From: Deltaproteobacteria bacterium
GTDB taxonomy: Bacteria; Desulfobacterota; Desulfobacteria; Desulfobacterales; JAUVKB01
Length of the DNA stretch: 31,980 bases
NCBI GenBank assembly: GCA_030596405.1
Contig: JAUVKB010000003.1
Coordinates: 1 to 31,980 of the forward strand
Reading direction: 5' to 3'
The position numbers and the translations under genes were made by a program. A model generated the notes under the pieces. It was not told the DNA's origin. It was given only the letters and a program-made list of their open reading frames with translations, and searched no databases. Shown here piece by piece: positions 9,299 to 16,572 of this stretch (positions within the stretch are counted from its first letter, which is position 1; the number at the start of each line of letters is the position of its first letter).

Positions 9299-10966
9299 AT
9301 GGTAAATAAAAAACATTTTATATCCTGTTTGCTTGTTTTATGTGCTGTTTTGATTCTATGGCCGGATTTAACACATACCGCCACTGCCGCCGCTACTGCA
9401 AAGGACAAGTATTTCAAAGCTGAGGCCTGTTACAAAAATCTGCGCAAGAGCGCCAAAAAACAGAAATACAGAAATAACTGGCTCTTTTGTATAAAAAAAT
9501 TTAAGTCCGTTTACAGGCATGACCCTTCAGGTCCCTGGGCAGCCGCGGGTCTATATAAGGCAGGGGAACTCTACCTTGGACTTTACAGACGATCATCGAA
9601 AAAATCCGACCAGCAGGAAGCCGCCGACATTTTTAAGCGCATTGTAAAACAATACCCTAAAAGCAGGTACTGTTTAAAGGCTGAAAAAATGTTGGTCAAG
9701 CTCCCAAAAACCGAGAGTAAGCCAAAGACAAAAAACAAAAAAGTCGCTCATAAAAAGGCAAAATTTTCAAAAAACAAAAAAATCGCCATCGCCCCCTCCC
9801 CCCCACCGGTGGAGAAAAAAACACCTCCAGGCAAAACAGCTGTTATAAAAGGGCTGCGGTTCTGGTCCAACCCGAGCTATACCCGTATCGTTGTCGATGC
9901 GGACAGTGAAACAACTTATACGCACAGGCTGCTTAAAAGAGACGCTTTGATAAAAAAGCCGAAGCGTCTTTACGTTGATTTAAAAAACAGTGTGCTGGAT
10001 AAAAACATTCAAAAAGATGTGTCGGTCAACGACAACCTTCTCATGGATATCAGGGCCGGCCAGAACACGCTTGATTCGGTGCGTGTCGTTGTCGATATAA
10101 AATCTTTTAAGACATATAAAATCTTTTCCCTTAAAAATCCGTTCAGAATCGTCATCGATGTATGGGGAAGCGCTGCTGAAATACAAAAGAGAGCGGAAAA
10201 AGGCTCAAAAATGATAAACGGCGCAATAGCAAAGCAGCTTGCTCTTGGCGTCAGTCGGATTGTCATAGATGCGGGTCACGGGGGACGTGATTATGGGGCT
10301 CCGGGATCTTTAAAGGGTGTTCATGAAAAAAATATTGTTTTACAAATTGCAAAGCGGCTGGCAAAAAAAATCAGAAAAAGACTGAATTGCGAAGTTATAA
10401 TGACCCGCGACAGAGATAAGTTCCTTGCCCTTGAAGAAAGGACAGCTATTGCCAACACTAAAAACGCCGATCTATTCATATCTATTCATACCAATGCAGC
10501 CAGAGATAAAAGAGCATTCGGGATAGAAACCTATTTTTTAAACCTGGCAACCGACAATGAATCTATTTTGGTCGCTGCCAGGGAAAATGCCACTTCAACA
10601 AAGAACATCAGTGATCTGCAAACCATTTTAAATGATTTGATGCAGCATGCCAAGATAAATGAGTCAAGCCGTCTGGCAGACCATGTTCAAAAATCATTAT
10701 GTAATAATATGAAAAAGCATTACAAAAGCATTAAAAACAAAGGTGTAAAACAGGCGCCGTTTTATGTGTTTTTAGGAGCTCAAATGCCCGCTATTTTGAT
10801 TGAGACATCTTTTATCAGCAATGGAAGGGAATGCAAACGATTAGCAAATACAACATATCAGGATCGCCTGTGTGAAGGTATAGTTGACGGAATTGCCAAA
10901 TATATCAAGGAATCAACTCCGGCGGCATTTTTAAGGATACGTCCTGAAAGCGGCGTAAAAGGATGA
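9299..10966 (+). CDS. N-acetylmuramoyl-L-alanine amidase with AMIN and Amidase_3 domains
   Basis: A 555-residue periplasmic cell-wall amidase. A signal peptide spans about residues 1-31. A helical, TPR-like segment (35-135) and a Lys/Pro-rich linker (136-178) follow. The AMIN domain (about 183-290) normally targets the enzyme to the septum or to peptidoglycan. The Amidase_3 domain (about 319-545) carries the zinc ligands His327 (DAGHGG), Glu343 (VHEKN) and His397 (SIHTNA), plus the catalytic Glu502 (LIETSFIS). These are the residues expected of AmiA/B/C-type enzymes that cleave the lactyl-amide bond to split daughter cells. The N-terminal helical block is an addition relative to E. coli AmiC. 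Its stop lies 3 bp from the stop of the convergent mqnA. Confidence 0.93.
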   Translation: MVNKKHFISCLLVLCAVLILWPDLTHTATAAATAKDKYFKAEACYKNLRKSAKKQKYRNNWLFCIKKFKSVYRHDPSGPWAAAGLYKAGELYLGLYRRSSKKSDQQEAADIFKRIVKQYPKSRYCLKAEKMLVKLPKTESKPKTKNKKVAHKKAKFSKNKKIAIAPSPPPVEKKTPPGKTAVIKGLRFWSNPSYTRIVVDADSETTYTHRLLKRDALIKKPKRLYVDLKNSVLDKNIQKDVSVNDNLLMDIRAGQNTLDSVRVVVDIKSFKTYKIFSLKNPFRIVIDVWGSAAEIQKRAEKGSKMINGAIAKQLALGVSRIVIDAGHGGRDYGAPGSLKGVHEKNIVLQIAKRLAKKIRKRLNCEVIMTRDRDKFLALEERTAIANTKNADLFISIHTNAARDKRAFGIETYFLNLATDNESILVAARENATSTKNISDLQTILNDLMQHAKINESSRLADHVQKSLCNNMKKHYKSIKNKGVKQAPFYVFLGAQMPAILIETSFISNGRECKRLANTTYQDRLCEGIVDGIAKYIKESTPAAFLRIRPESGVKG

Positions 10967-10969
10967 ATG

Positions 10970-11827
10970 CTAACGCCGAAAATCAAAAAAAGAGAGCTTT
11001 ACCGGTTTTGAAACAATTTTTTCTTTGTAAAGCCTTTTAAAAAAAGCCTCTATACCGTCGATCTGGAATGAATTCAGATCGTAGCACAATTTGTCAAAAT
11101 ATTCACTGCACGTATCAACGCTGATGCCGAGTTTTGCCGCGGCGGATTTGGCGATTCTGTCTATATTTTGACCCCCTTTTTTCTTCGAACTATGGAAAAG
11201 ATCTATTATCGACGAAACAGTTTCCGGCCTTTTATCTGCAAACGATTTTTTTACGACCCATATTGCAAACACAAATGGAAGACCCGTCAATTTTTTCCAC
11301 ATATCTCCAAGATCCCACACATAATCGTAGTGAGCGCTCCATTTCTCTTTCAGGGCGGTATCACCTATTAATAGAACCGCTCCGTCATCTTTTTGTATGT
11401 CTTTTGGATTTTTGATAGTTCTGGTCTCAAAAAAGGGGGCTATCCGCTTTGACATAAAAAGAAGTTTTAAAAGCTCCGCGGCTGTTTCAGATTCGTCCGT
11501 AAAAATCACTTTTTTATTATTTAACTGATAAAAAGGATATCTGCTCACAATGATAACACTCATAATCTTTCCAAAACAAGAGATGGAAAGGTCCGGCAGG
11601 ATAAGCCATTTATCCTGGTGTTGAGCATATGCAGCAGATGATACAGGACTTATGTCAAGATCGCCTTTTAACATCATATTATTCAAAACCGACGGCGGAG
11701 CGCTAAGCATCTTGATCCACTCCGGCTTTAAACCGGTGTCAAACCCGTAATATACAGGAGCCACATTAACATAGCTGATTCGGCCGACTCTAATATTTTG
11801 GCCGACTGCAATATTTTGGTTTATCAT
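10970..11827 (-). CDS. mqnA: chorismate dehydratase MqnA (futalosine menaquinone pathway)
   Basis: A 285-residue protein of the MqnA/MqnD periplasmic-binding-protein fold. MqnA removes water from chorismate to give 3-[(1-carboxyvinyl)oxy]benzoate, the first step of the futalosine route to menaquinone. Family signatures are RVGRISYVNVAPVYYGF at the start, the substrate-binding ISPVSSAAYAQ, the IGDTAL region (residues about 150-160), and LGDMWKKLTGLPFVFAIWV. The start region contains a duplicated hexapeptide (QNIAVG-QNIRVG), so the first ~15 residues are longer than usual; no later Met or Val codon fits a shorter start. It follows the deaminase-like amidohydrolase gene by 31 nt, so two steps of one pathway are adjacent. 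Other mqn genes are not in the window. Confidence 0.93.
   Translation of the reverse strand: MINQNIAVGQNIRVGRISYVNVAPVYYGFDTGLKPEWIKMLSAPPSVLNNMMLKGDLDISPVSSAAYAQHQDKWLILPDLSISCFGKIMSVIIVSRYPFYQLNNKKVIFTDESETAAELLKLLFMSKRIAPFFETRTIKNPKDIQKDDGAVLLIGDTALKEKWSAHYDYVWDLGDMWKKLTGLPFVFAIWVVKKSFADKRPETVSSIIDLFHSSKKKGGQNIDRIAKSAAAKLGISVDTCSEYFDKLCYDLNSFQIDGIEAFFKRLYKEKIVSKPVKLSFFDFRR
11783..11818 (-). repeat. 18-bp tandem duplication at the 5' end of mqnA
   Basis: Codons 4-9 and 10-15 are near copies. On the coding strand the units are CAAAATATTGCAGTCGGC and CAAAATATTAGAGTCGGC, differing at two adjacent positions. They add six residues ahead of the conserved MqnA core. Confidence 0.8.
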
Positions 11828-11858
11828 ATTCTAAAAAGCAGTTAATTCAATGAATTGC

Positions 11859-13136
11859 TTATTGTAAGCTAAAGTTATTCTTTAAATGATGGGCGCAAAG
11901 AAAGTCAAAATCGGCATTTACAATTTTTTCCAAAAGAGACAAGCGGTTTGCGCTCTTTACAGGCGCATAAAAGAAAATCCCGCGCTTTCCCGGAACAAGA
12001 GATCCCAAACCGTCGATATCAAGAGCCCTTGCGCCGTTTATCGTAGCCATTTCCAATATCTTTGCAGGCGGCACAAAAGGAAACGAGTCTGCAACAAAAG
12101 CCATTTCGTCGAACATACTGAGTGATTCTACTCCCGCCAGACTATCAGTGCCGAGACATGGTTTTATTCCGGTCGCAAGCATACCCAAAAGATCAGGTAA
12201 TCTTGAATGCAGATTTTTATTGCTCCTTAAACAAAGGCATACTTTTACACCATGATGAAAAAGAATCTCAAAATCCTTTTTCCCCGAACAGATAAGATGA
12301 ACCGCGAGTGTTTTGTCATCAAGGATTCCAAGATTGTCCAGATGGGATACAGGGCTCCTGGCAGGCAGGTCCCAGTCTGAAAAATCCACACCCCTGTCTG
12401 ATAAAAAATTTGCCCACTGCCCTTTTCCAGTTGATAAAAAAATAAGTTCGTCTTCCGATTCGGCAACATGTATAGATAAGGGAATTTTTTTTTTCCTGGT
12501 ATAATTTTTTAATCTTACAAGAAGTTCCGGTGATGTTGTGTGCGGAGCATGACCTGCCAGCGACACAATAACGCTGTTCTTAAGGTCACTGCATTCTATT
12601 TTATTATCTGTAAGGAAAAAATTTGACTTCAAAGCAGCACGGAGGAAACTCAACTTCAAAGCGGTACGGCAAGAATTATTTCCCAGAAATTCTCTGAACC
12701 ATACGCCCGCAAGGCCGGAATTTAAAACCAGATGTCTTGTCAGCCCGAGCGTGGATATTTCCCCGACCCCCCCGCTTCCGGATTCAATCAGCTCTTTAAT
12801 CCCCGCACTTGCAGCCGTTAAAAGAACATCATTTCCCATGCTTTCACGTTGAGAAATCAACGCGGAAACCCAAAACCTGAAACCTTTATCAAAGGGTATT
12901 TTACCCTTTAATGCGCCAAGCTCCAGATGTGTGTGTGCGTTTATCAAAGCAGGTATAAGTGTTCCGGATCCATGATCGATTACCTGCCCGTCTCCATAGC
13001 CCCTGCCCTGCCCCACCTCGGTTATCAGCCCTGATTCAACCCGGATAAAACCATTCCTGACAACCGTTTCCGGATCAACAATAATCGATCCTGCCCTGTG
13101 TATCACAGAACCTGTGTTATTTTCATAGGAAATCAT
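11859..13136 (-). CDS. mqnX: amidohydrolase, probable aminodeoxyfutalosine deaminase
   Basis: A 425-residue amidohydrolase-superfamily protein. Metal ligands are visible as NAHTHLE (His68, His70), SIHVAESE (His223, Glu226), LAVHLIC (His280) and LGTDSLAG (Asp331). This is the pattern of the SsnA/TrzN/aminofutalosine-deaminase group, which converts a purine amino group to an oxo group through one metal. Its position directly upstream of mqnA supports the step from aminodeoxyfutalosine to futalosine; family alone would not separate it from other adenosine-like deaminases. The start ATG at 13136 gives the usual N-terminal beta-sandwich (IIHRAGSIIVDP-like). The tRNA-Pro gene lies 61 nt upstream on the same strand. 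Confidence 0.85.
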   Translation of the reverse strand: MISYENNTGSVIHRAGSIIVDPETVVRNGFIRVESGLITEVGQGRGYGDGQVIDHGSGTLIPALINAHTHLELGALKGKIPFDKGFRFWVSALISQRESMGNDVLLTAASAGIKELIESGSGGVGEISTLGLTRHLVLNSGLAGVWFREFLGNNSCRTALKLSFLRAALKSNFFLTDNKIECSDLKNSVIVSLAGHAPHTTSPELLVRLKNYTRKKKIPLSIHVAESEDELIFLSTGKGQWANFLSDRGVDFSDWDLPARSPVSHLDNLGILDDKTLAVHLICSGKKDFEILFHHGVKVCLCLRSNKNLHSRLPDLLGMLATGIKPCLGTDSLAGVESLSMFDEMAFVADSFPFVPPAKILEMATINGARALDIDGLGSLVPGKRGIFFYAPVKSANRLSLLEKIVNADFDFLCAHHLKNNFSLQ

Positions 13137-13197
13137 TTACAGACAGTTAATCCGGCTGATTATACAGCGGCAATTTATAACCCCCTGTTTTTTAGTG

Positions 13198-13274
13198 TGG
13201 TCGGGACGACTGGATTTGAACCAGCGACCCCAGCGTCCCGAACGCTGTGCTCTACCAGGCTGAGCCACGTCCCG
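13198..13274 (-). tRNA. tRNA-Pro (anticodon CGG)
   Basis: The cloverleaf is complete on the minus strand. Acceptor CGGGACG pairs with CGTCCCG. The anticodon stem CAGCG/CGCTG encloses TTCGGGA (anticodon CGG), and the T arm holds GGTTCAAATCC. The C1-G72 pair characteristic of bacterial tRNA-Pro is present. Discriminator A is followed by an encoded CCA (13200-13198). It lies between purA and the amidohydrolase gene in the same direction. Confidence 0.96.
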
Positions 13275-13376
13275 ACTTTGAACGCTTAATTATGCAAATA
13301 CCTGAAAATTGTCAACCAAAAACAGGAAAATTCTCAGAGCAGAGGCGTTTGAAAATTTTCTTTGTCTTTGTTCATG

Positions 13377-14672
13377 CTATAGAAAAGGATTATTAATGAC
13401 GATTGTTTCATCCCTTCCAGGCCCGACTGATACGATACATATTGGCACTTCAACAAGTTTTGAAATACGGTTTATATAGTTTCTTGCGTTCTCAGGCAAA
13501 TCCTCTGTCTGCCGTATATTAGAAATATCTTCCGACCATCCCGGCATAGTTTCAAATACAGGTTCACATTCAGCAAGCACTTTAAGGCTTGCCGGAAAAT
13601 CGTGTAAAATTTCTCCCTTATATGTATAATCGACACAAAGTCTTATCGATTCAAGCCCTCCTAATACATCCAGCTTTGTTATAACAAGACCTGACAAACC
13701 GTTCAAACGCACAGAATTTCGCAGCATTACGATATCTATCCACCCGCACCGCCGTTTTCTGCCTGTTGTAGCGCCGAACTCCGCCCCCTTTTTCTGAATC
13801 TTATCGCCTGTTTCATCAAAGAGTTCGGTGGGAAAAGGCCCTTCCCCCACCCTGGTTGTATACGCCTTAACGATCCCGATAACACCTGAAATCTCTTGCG
13901 GCCCGATGCCTGCTCCACAGCATGCGTTTCCCGCAACAGTGTTTGACGAGGTAACATAAGGGTAAGTTCCGTGATCAATATCAAGATGAGTTCCCTGGGC
14001 TCCTTCAAAAAGGACATGCTTGCCGGCTTTTCCTGCCCTGTCTATTAGAACGGATACGTTTGCAACATGAGGCGCCAGCCTTTCCGCATAACTGTTATAT
14101 TGATCAATGATACGATTTAGCTCTATTATTTCGGCATTAAGAAAATTTTTTATGTAAAAATTTTTTTCCTCTAAAACAGCGCTTAGCTTTTCGCTGAAAA
14201 CTTTTTGATCAAGCAGTTCAGTAAAGCGTATCCCCGTACGCGCGGCCTTGTCTTCATAGCAAGGCCCAATACCTCGTCCCGTAGTCCCTATCTTCGTGTT
14301 GCCATTCATATTTTCCCGGGCAATATCGATCTGTTTGTGATGTGGCATAATAAGATGGGCTTTTTCACTTATTTTGATTTTATCCGTGCCGACATCTATG
14401 CCCATGCTGCCCAAATAATCAATTTCTTCCAGTAAAACTGCAGGATCAACCACCATCCCGTTTCCGATAAGACAGGTTTTTCCCTGTAAAATACCGGAAG
14501 GCACTATATGACTTATGAACTGCTCGCCGTTAACAACCATTGTATGACCGGCGTTGTTCCCGCCCTGAAACCGGACAACAATATCGACATATTCCGCCAA
14601 AAGATCTACAATCTTACCCTTGCCTTCATCTCCCCACTGAGTTCCAACAATTACAATATTTGACACATGCAA
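13377..14672 (-). CDS. purA: adenylosuccinate synthetase
   Basis: A 431-residue enzyme, the usual length. It makes adenylosuccinate from IMP, GTP and aspartate, the first committed step to AMP. Diagnostic features are the GTP-binding TQWGDEGKGK (11-20), RFQGGNNAGHT, GTTGRGIGPCYEDKAARTGIR, the IMP loop FEGAQGTHLDIDHGTYPYVTSSN, TTGRKRRCGW, and the C-terminal ISVGPGRDETI-like block (VSVGPGRDETIVI). AAAAGGAG stands seven bases or so before the ATG, a strong ribosome binding site. tadA ends 42 nt upstream and the two are probably on one transcript. Confidence 0.98.
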   Translation of the reverse strand: MHVSNIVIVGTQWGDEGKGKIVDLLAEYVDIVVRFQGGNNAGHTMVVNGEQFISHIVPSGILQGKTCLIGNGMVVDPAVLLEEIDYLGSMGIDVGTDKIKISEKAHLIMPHHKQIDIARENMNGNTKIGTTGRGIGPCYEDKAARTGIRFTELLDQKVFSEKLSAVLEEKNFYIKNFLNAEIIELNRIIDQYNSYAERLAPHVANVSVLIDRAGKAGKHVLFEGAQGTHLDIDHGTYPYVTSSNTVAGNACCGAGIGPQEISGVIGIVKAYTTRVGEGPFPTELFDETGDKIQKKGAEFGATTGRKRRCGWIDIVMLRNSVRLNGLSGLVITKLDVLGGLESIRLCVDYTYKGEILHDFPASLKVLAECEPVFETMPGWSEDISNIRQTEDLPENARNYINRISKLVEVPICIVSVGPGRDETIVINNPFL

Positions 14673-14714
14673 CTCCTTTTATCTGAACCGGACAAGCCGG
14701 AATCAAATATATAT

Positions 14715-15227
14715 TTATAACAGGTTGCGCCTGTCACGAAAAAAGTCCCGCATCAGTTTTCGGCATTCACCATCAAGGACGCCGGATATAATTTTTGGTT
14801 GGTGGTTCAGCCGTAAATCATTCGCAAAATTGTACAATGAACCTGCGGCGCCCCACTTAGGATCATTCGCGCCGAAAACAATCCTTGATACCCTTGCATG
14901 TATAATAGCTCCCATGCACATTAAACATGGTTCAATTGTAACATACAGGGTCGTGTTTAACAACCTGTAATTCAATATATTCAGGGCTGCCTTGCGCAAT
15001 GCCAGTATTTCCGCATGCGCTGTCGGGTCATGGGCGGCTATCGTCCTGTTATGGGCTGAAGAAAGAATTTTTCCCGAGTCTTCAACAAGCACGGCTCCCA
15101 CCGGAACTTCGCCTTTTTGGCCTGCTGTTTCAGCTTCGTTTAGTGCCAGGCGCATTAATTTTATATGGCTTCCGGTCATGTTGCGAAGATTATTTAACCT
15201 GTCGTCCATGTTATCTTTTTCATACAA
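14715..15227 (-). CDS. tadA: tRNA-specific adenosine deaminase TadA
   Basis: A CMP/dCMP-deaminase-fold zinc enzyme that converts A34 of tRNA-Arg(ACG) to inosine. The catalytic HAE (His71, Glu73) lies in DPTAHAEILAL and the zinc cysteines Cys101 and Cys104 in EPCLMCMGA. The RIVFGANDPKWGAAGS and DFFRDRR blocks are typical of TadA. The start is uncertain: ATG 15227 (170 aa), ATG 15209 (164 aa) and ATG 15179 (154 aa) are all in frame. ATG 15179 (MTGSHIKLMRLAL) best matches the length of E. coli TadA. None has a good Shine-Dalgarno. A perfect hairpin ends 3 nt upstream of the first ATG, which also argues for one of the shorter forms. Stop and identity are secure. Confidence 0.95.
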   Translation of the reverse strand: MYEKDNMDDRLNNLRNMTGSHIKLMRLALNEAETAGQKGEVPVGAVLVEDSGKILSSAHNRTIAAHDPTAHAEILALRKAALNILNYRLLNTTLYVTIEPCLMCMGAIIHARVSRIVFGANDPKWGAAGSLYNFANDLRLNHQPKIISGVLDGECRKLMRDFFRDRRNLL

Positions 15228-15230
15228 ACT

Positions 15231-15260
15231 AAATACCCCGCCGCAAGCAGCGGGGTATTT
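15231..15260 (-). terminator. hairpin, probable terminator of the selenoprotein gene
   Basis: A perfect 11-bp inverted repeat: AAATACCCCGC at 15231-15241 and GCGGGGTATTT at 15250-15260, with an 8-nt loop. It lies 67 nt beyond the stop of the DsrE-like gene and is followed on the minus strand by a U-rich TATTTAGTTTGT. The U tract is modest, and the hairpin could equally act in the plus direction or influence tadA translation. The 67 nt between the UAA and the hairpin show nothing else. Confidence 0.65.
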
Positions 15261-15327
15261 AACCCTGAGTGATTAAATTTGCTAAAAAAATTTATTCCAT
15301 AGAAAACAAAATATGTAAGCGCTATTT

Positions 15328-15678
15328 TTAAAAATTAAAAACTTTGGCTTCTACAGCCAAATCTATCAAATGTGGTCCACCATCTAAAATCATGTTTGAA
15401 AAAAATTTTGACTCGTCAACCTGACGATTCTTGGCACAGGGGATTCAGACGCCGACTGGAACTTCACTTTCCACCAAGTAGGGTAAATAATCATTTGGGC
15501 AATCACCTGTTTCCGTTTTCTGTGTAAAATCTCTTTCATTATTCGCCCACAATACACCATCGTCTATCATGAAAACATTGACACCATGCCCTTTTGAATA
15601 AGCAATTTTGGCGAATTGAAAACACCTGGTCACCTTTTCATTGTCATCCTGACTTAACACAAACAAAAAATTGGCCAT
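15328..15678 (-). CDS. DsrE-like family selenoprotein (in-frame UGA = Sec78)
   Basis: A small DsrE/DsrF-superfamily protein of 116 residues if UGA is read as selenocysteine. Residues 1-77 give the alpha/beta start MANFLFVLSQDDNEKVTRCF, then VNVFMIDDGVLWAN and DYLPYLVESEVPVGV. The UGA at 15445-15447 follows. The frame continues with IPCAKNRQVDESKFFSN and a conserved-looking end LDGGPHLIDLAVEAKVFNF, ending in UAA at 15328-15330. The Sec replaces the first Cys of a C-x-P-C motif, leaving U78-I-P-C81, a redox pair. A SECIS-like hairpin follows the UGA. The start ATG has AAAGGAG seven bases upstream. It lies 53 nt after the WalJ-like gene. A 77-residue truncated product or a nonsense-mutated pseudogene is the alternative; the hairpin and intact downstream frame argue against both. 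Substrate is unknown, presumably a sulfur-transfer or thiol-redox role. Confidence 0.88.
15410..15430 (-). promoter_or_regulatory. bacterial SECIS element
   Basis: In the mRNA, UCGUCA pairs with UGACGA around a GGU loop (equally, a 5-bp stem with loop AGGUU). Two further outer pairs (GA with UC) lie beyond one A-G mismatch. The GG begins 23 nt after the UGA. Bacterial SECIS elements lie inside the coding region just after the UGA and need a short stem with exposed GGU-type apical bases for SelB; E. coli fdhF has AGGUCU in the same place. The fold was judged by eye, not computed. Confidence 0.82.
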
Positions 15679-15731
15679 AATTCATCTCCTTTCATTTTAA
15701 TAATTTTTACATGGAATTAGCTTTAACGCAC

Positions 15732-16538
15732 TTATTTCAGATAGAATAAATCACCGCATCTATCCTGGATTGCGACAGAAAGTTTAGTGTTGCCATGATC
15801 CATGTCCTGTCCAAAGGCACTTAAAACTTTCTGCGGGGTGTTGTTTGTTTCACTCAGGTGAGCCAAAATTACATGTTCAAGTCCGTCATGCCGTACTTCT
15901 TTGAGCAGTTTTTTTGAGTCTTCGTTGGAAAGGTGACCTGTTCTGCCTTTTATGCGCTGTTTTAAAGGCCAGGGATATGGGCCGTCGGCAAGCATGGCCG
16001 GATCATGATTAGCCTCTAAAATCAGCAAGGAGCAATCTTTAAGGTGTTCCCTTACAACCGAAGTTGCAATTCCAAGATCAGTGGCAATCCCGATCTTTGT
16101 CTCTTTTTGTCTAATGGTAAAACCTGCTGGGTCTTCTGCATCATGGGAGGTGGAAAAGGGGTGTAAAGTTAAAGATTTAATTTCAAAGCTCAAGCCGCAT
16201 TCAAAGTTTATTATATTGGAAATATTTCCTATACGCTGCGAGACAACCTGTTGTGTTTTTTTATTAATATAAACAGGCAGATCAAAACGGCGCGATAAAA
16301 CTCCCACGCTCTGGATATGGTCGGCATGTTCGTGTGATACTATAATGGCGTCCAGATCAACAGGGTCAAGGCATTTTGATTCCAGCCTGCGTTCAATTTC
16401 AATTCCGGAAAGACCCGCATCAATAAGTATTGAGGTAAGACCGTTGGAAACAAATATGGCGTTGCCCTTGCTTCCGCTTGCCAGCATGCATACCGCAAGG
16501 TTATAGTCAATATTTGATTGAGATTTGTTCTTGTTCAT
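15732..16538 (-). CDS. metallo-beta-lactamase-fold hydrolase, WalJ/YycJ-like
   Basis: A 268-residue MBL-fold protein. The metal-binding motif SHEHADH gives His69, His71, Asp73 and His74. Further ligand regions are FSTSHDAEDP, GIATDLGI, LILEANHD and ILAHLSETNN. The opening LASGSKGNAIFV and LIDAGLS are characteristic of the WalJ/YycJ/VicX group, thought to be phosphodiesterases or 5'-3' exonucleases linked to DNA repair in some bacteria. There is no signal peptide, so it is cytoplasmic. It follows dut by 34 nt in the same direction. No WalKR two-component genes are nearby, so the WalJ name reflects family only. Confidence 0.88.
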   Translation of the reverse strand: MNKNKSQSNIDYNLAVCMLASGSKGNAIFVSNGLTSILIDAGLSGIEIERRLESKCLDPVDLDAIIVSHEHADHIQSVGVLSRRFDLPVYINKKTQQVVSQRIGNISNIINFECGLSFEIKSLTLHPFSTSHDAEDPAGFTIRQKETKIGIATDLGIATSVVREHLKDCSLLILEANHDPAMLADGPYPWPLKQRIKGRTGHLSNEDSKKLLKEVRHDGLEHVILAHLSETNNTPQKVLSAFGQDMDHGNTKLSVAIQDRCGDLFYLK

Positions 16539-16572
16539 CTGGTCATCTGGGATGTGCCGTCAGCCATCTATG

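Noticed and set aside
15445..15678. A stand-alone 77-residue protein ending at the UGA
   Set aside because: The truncated product would lose the conserved redox motif and C-terminal strand, while the same frame continues intact past the UGA with a SECIS-like hairpin.
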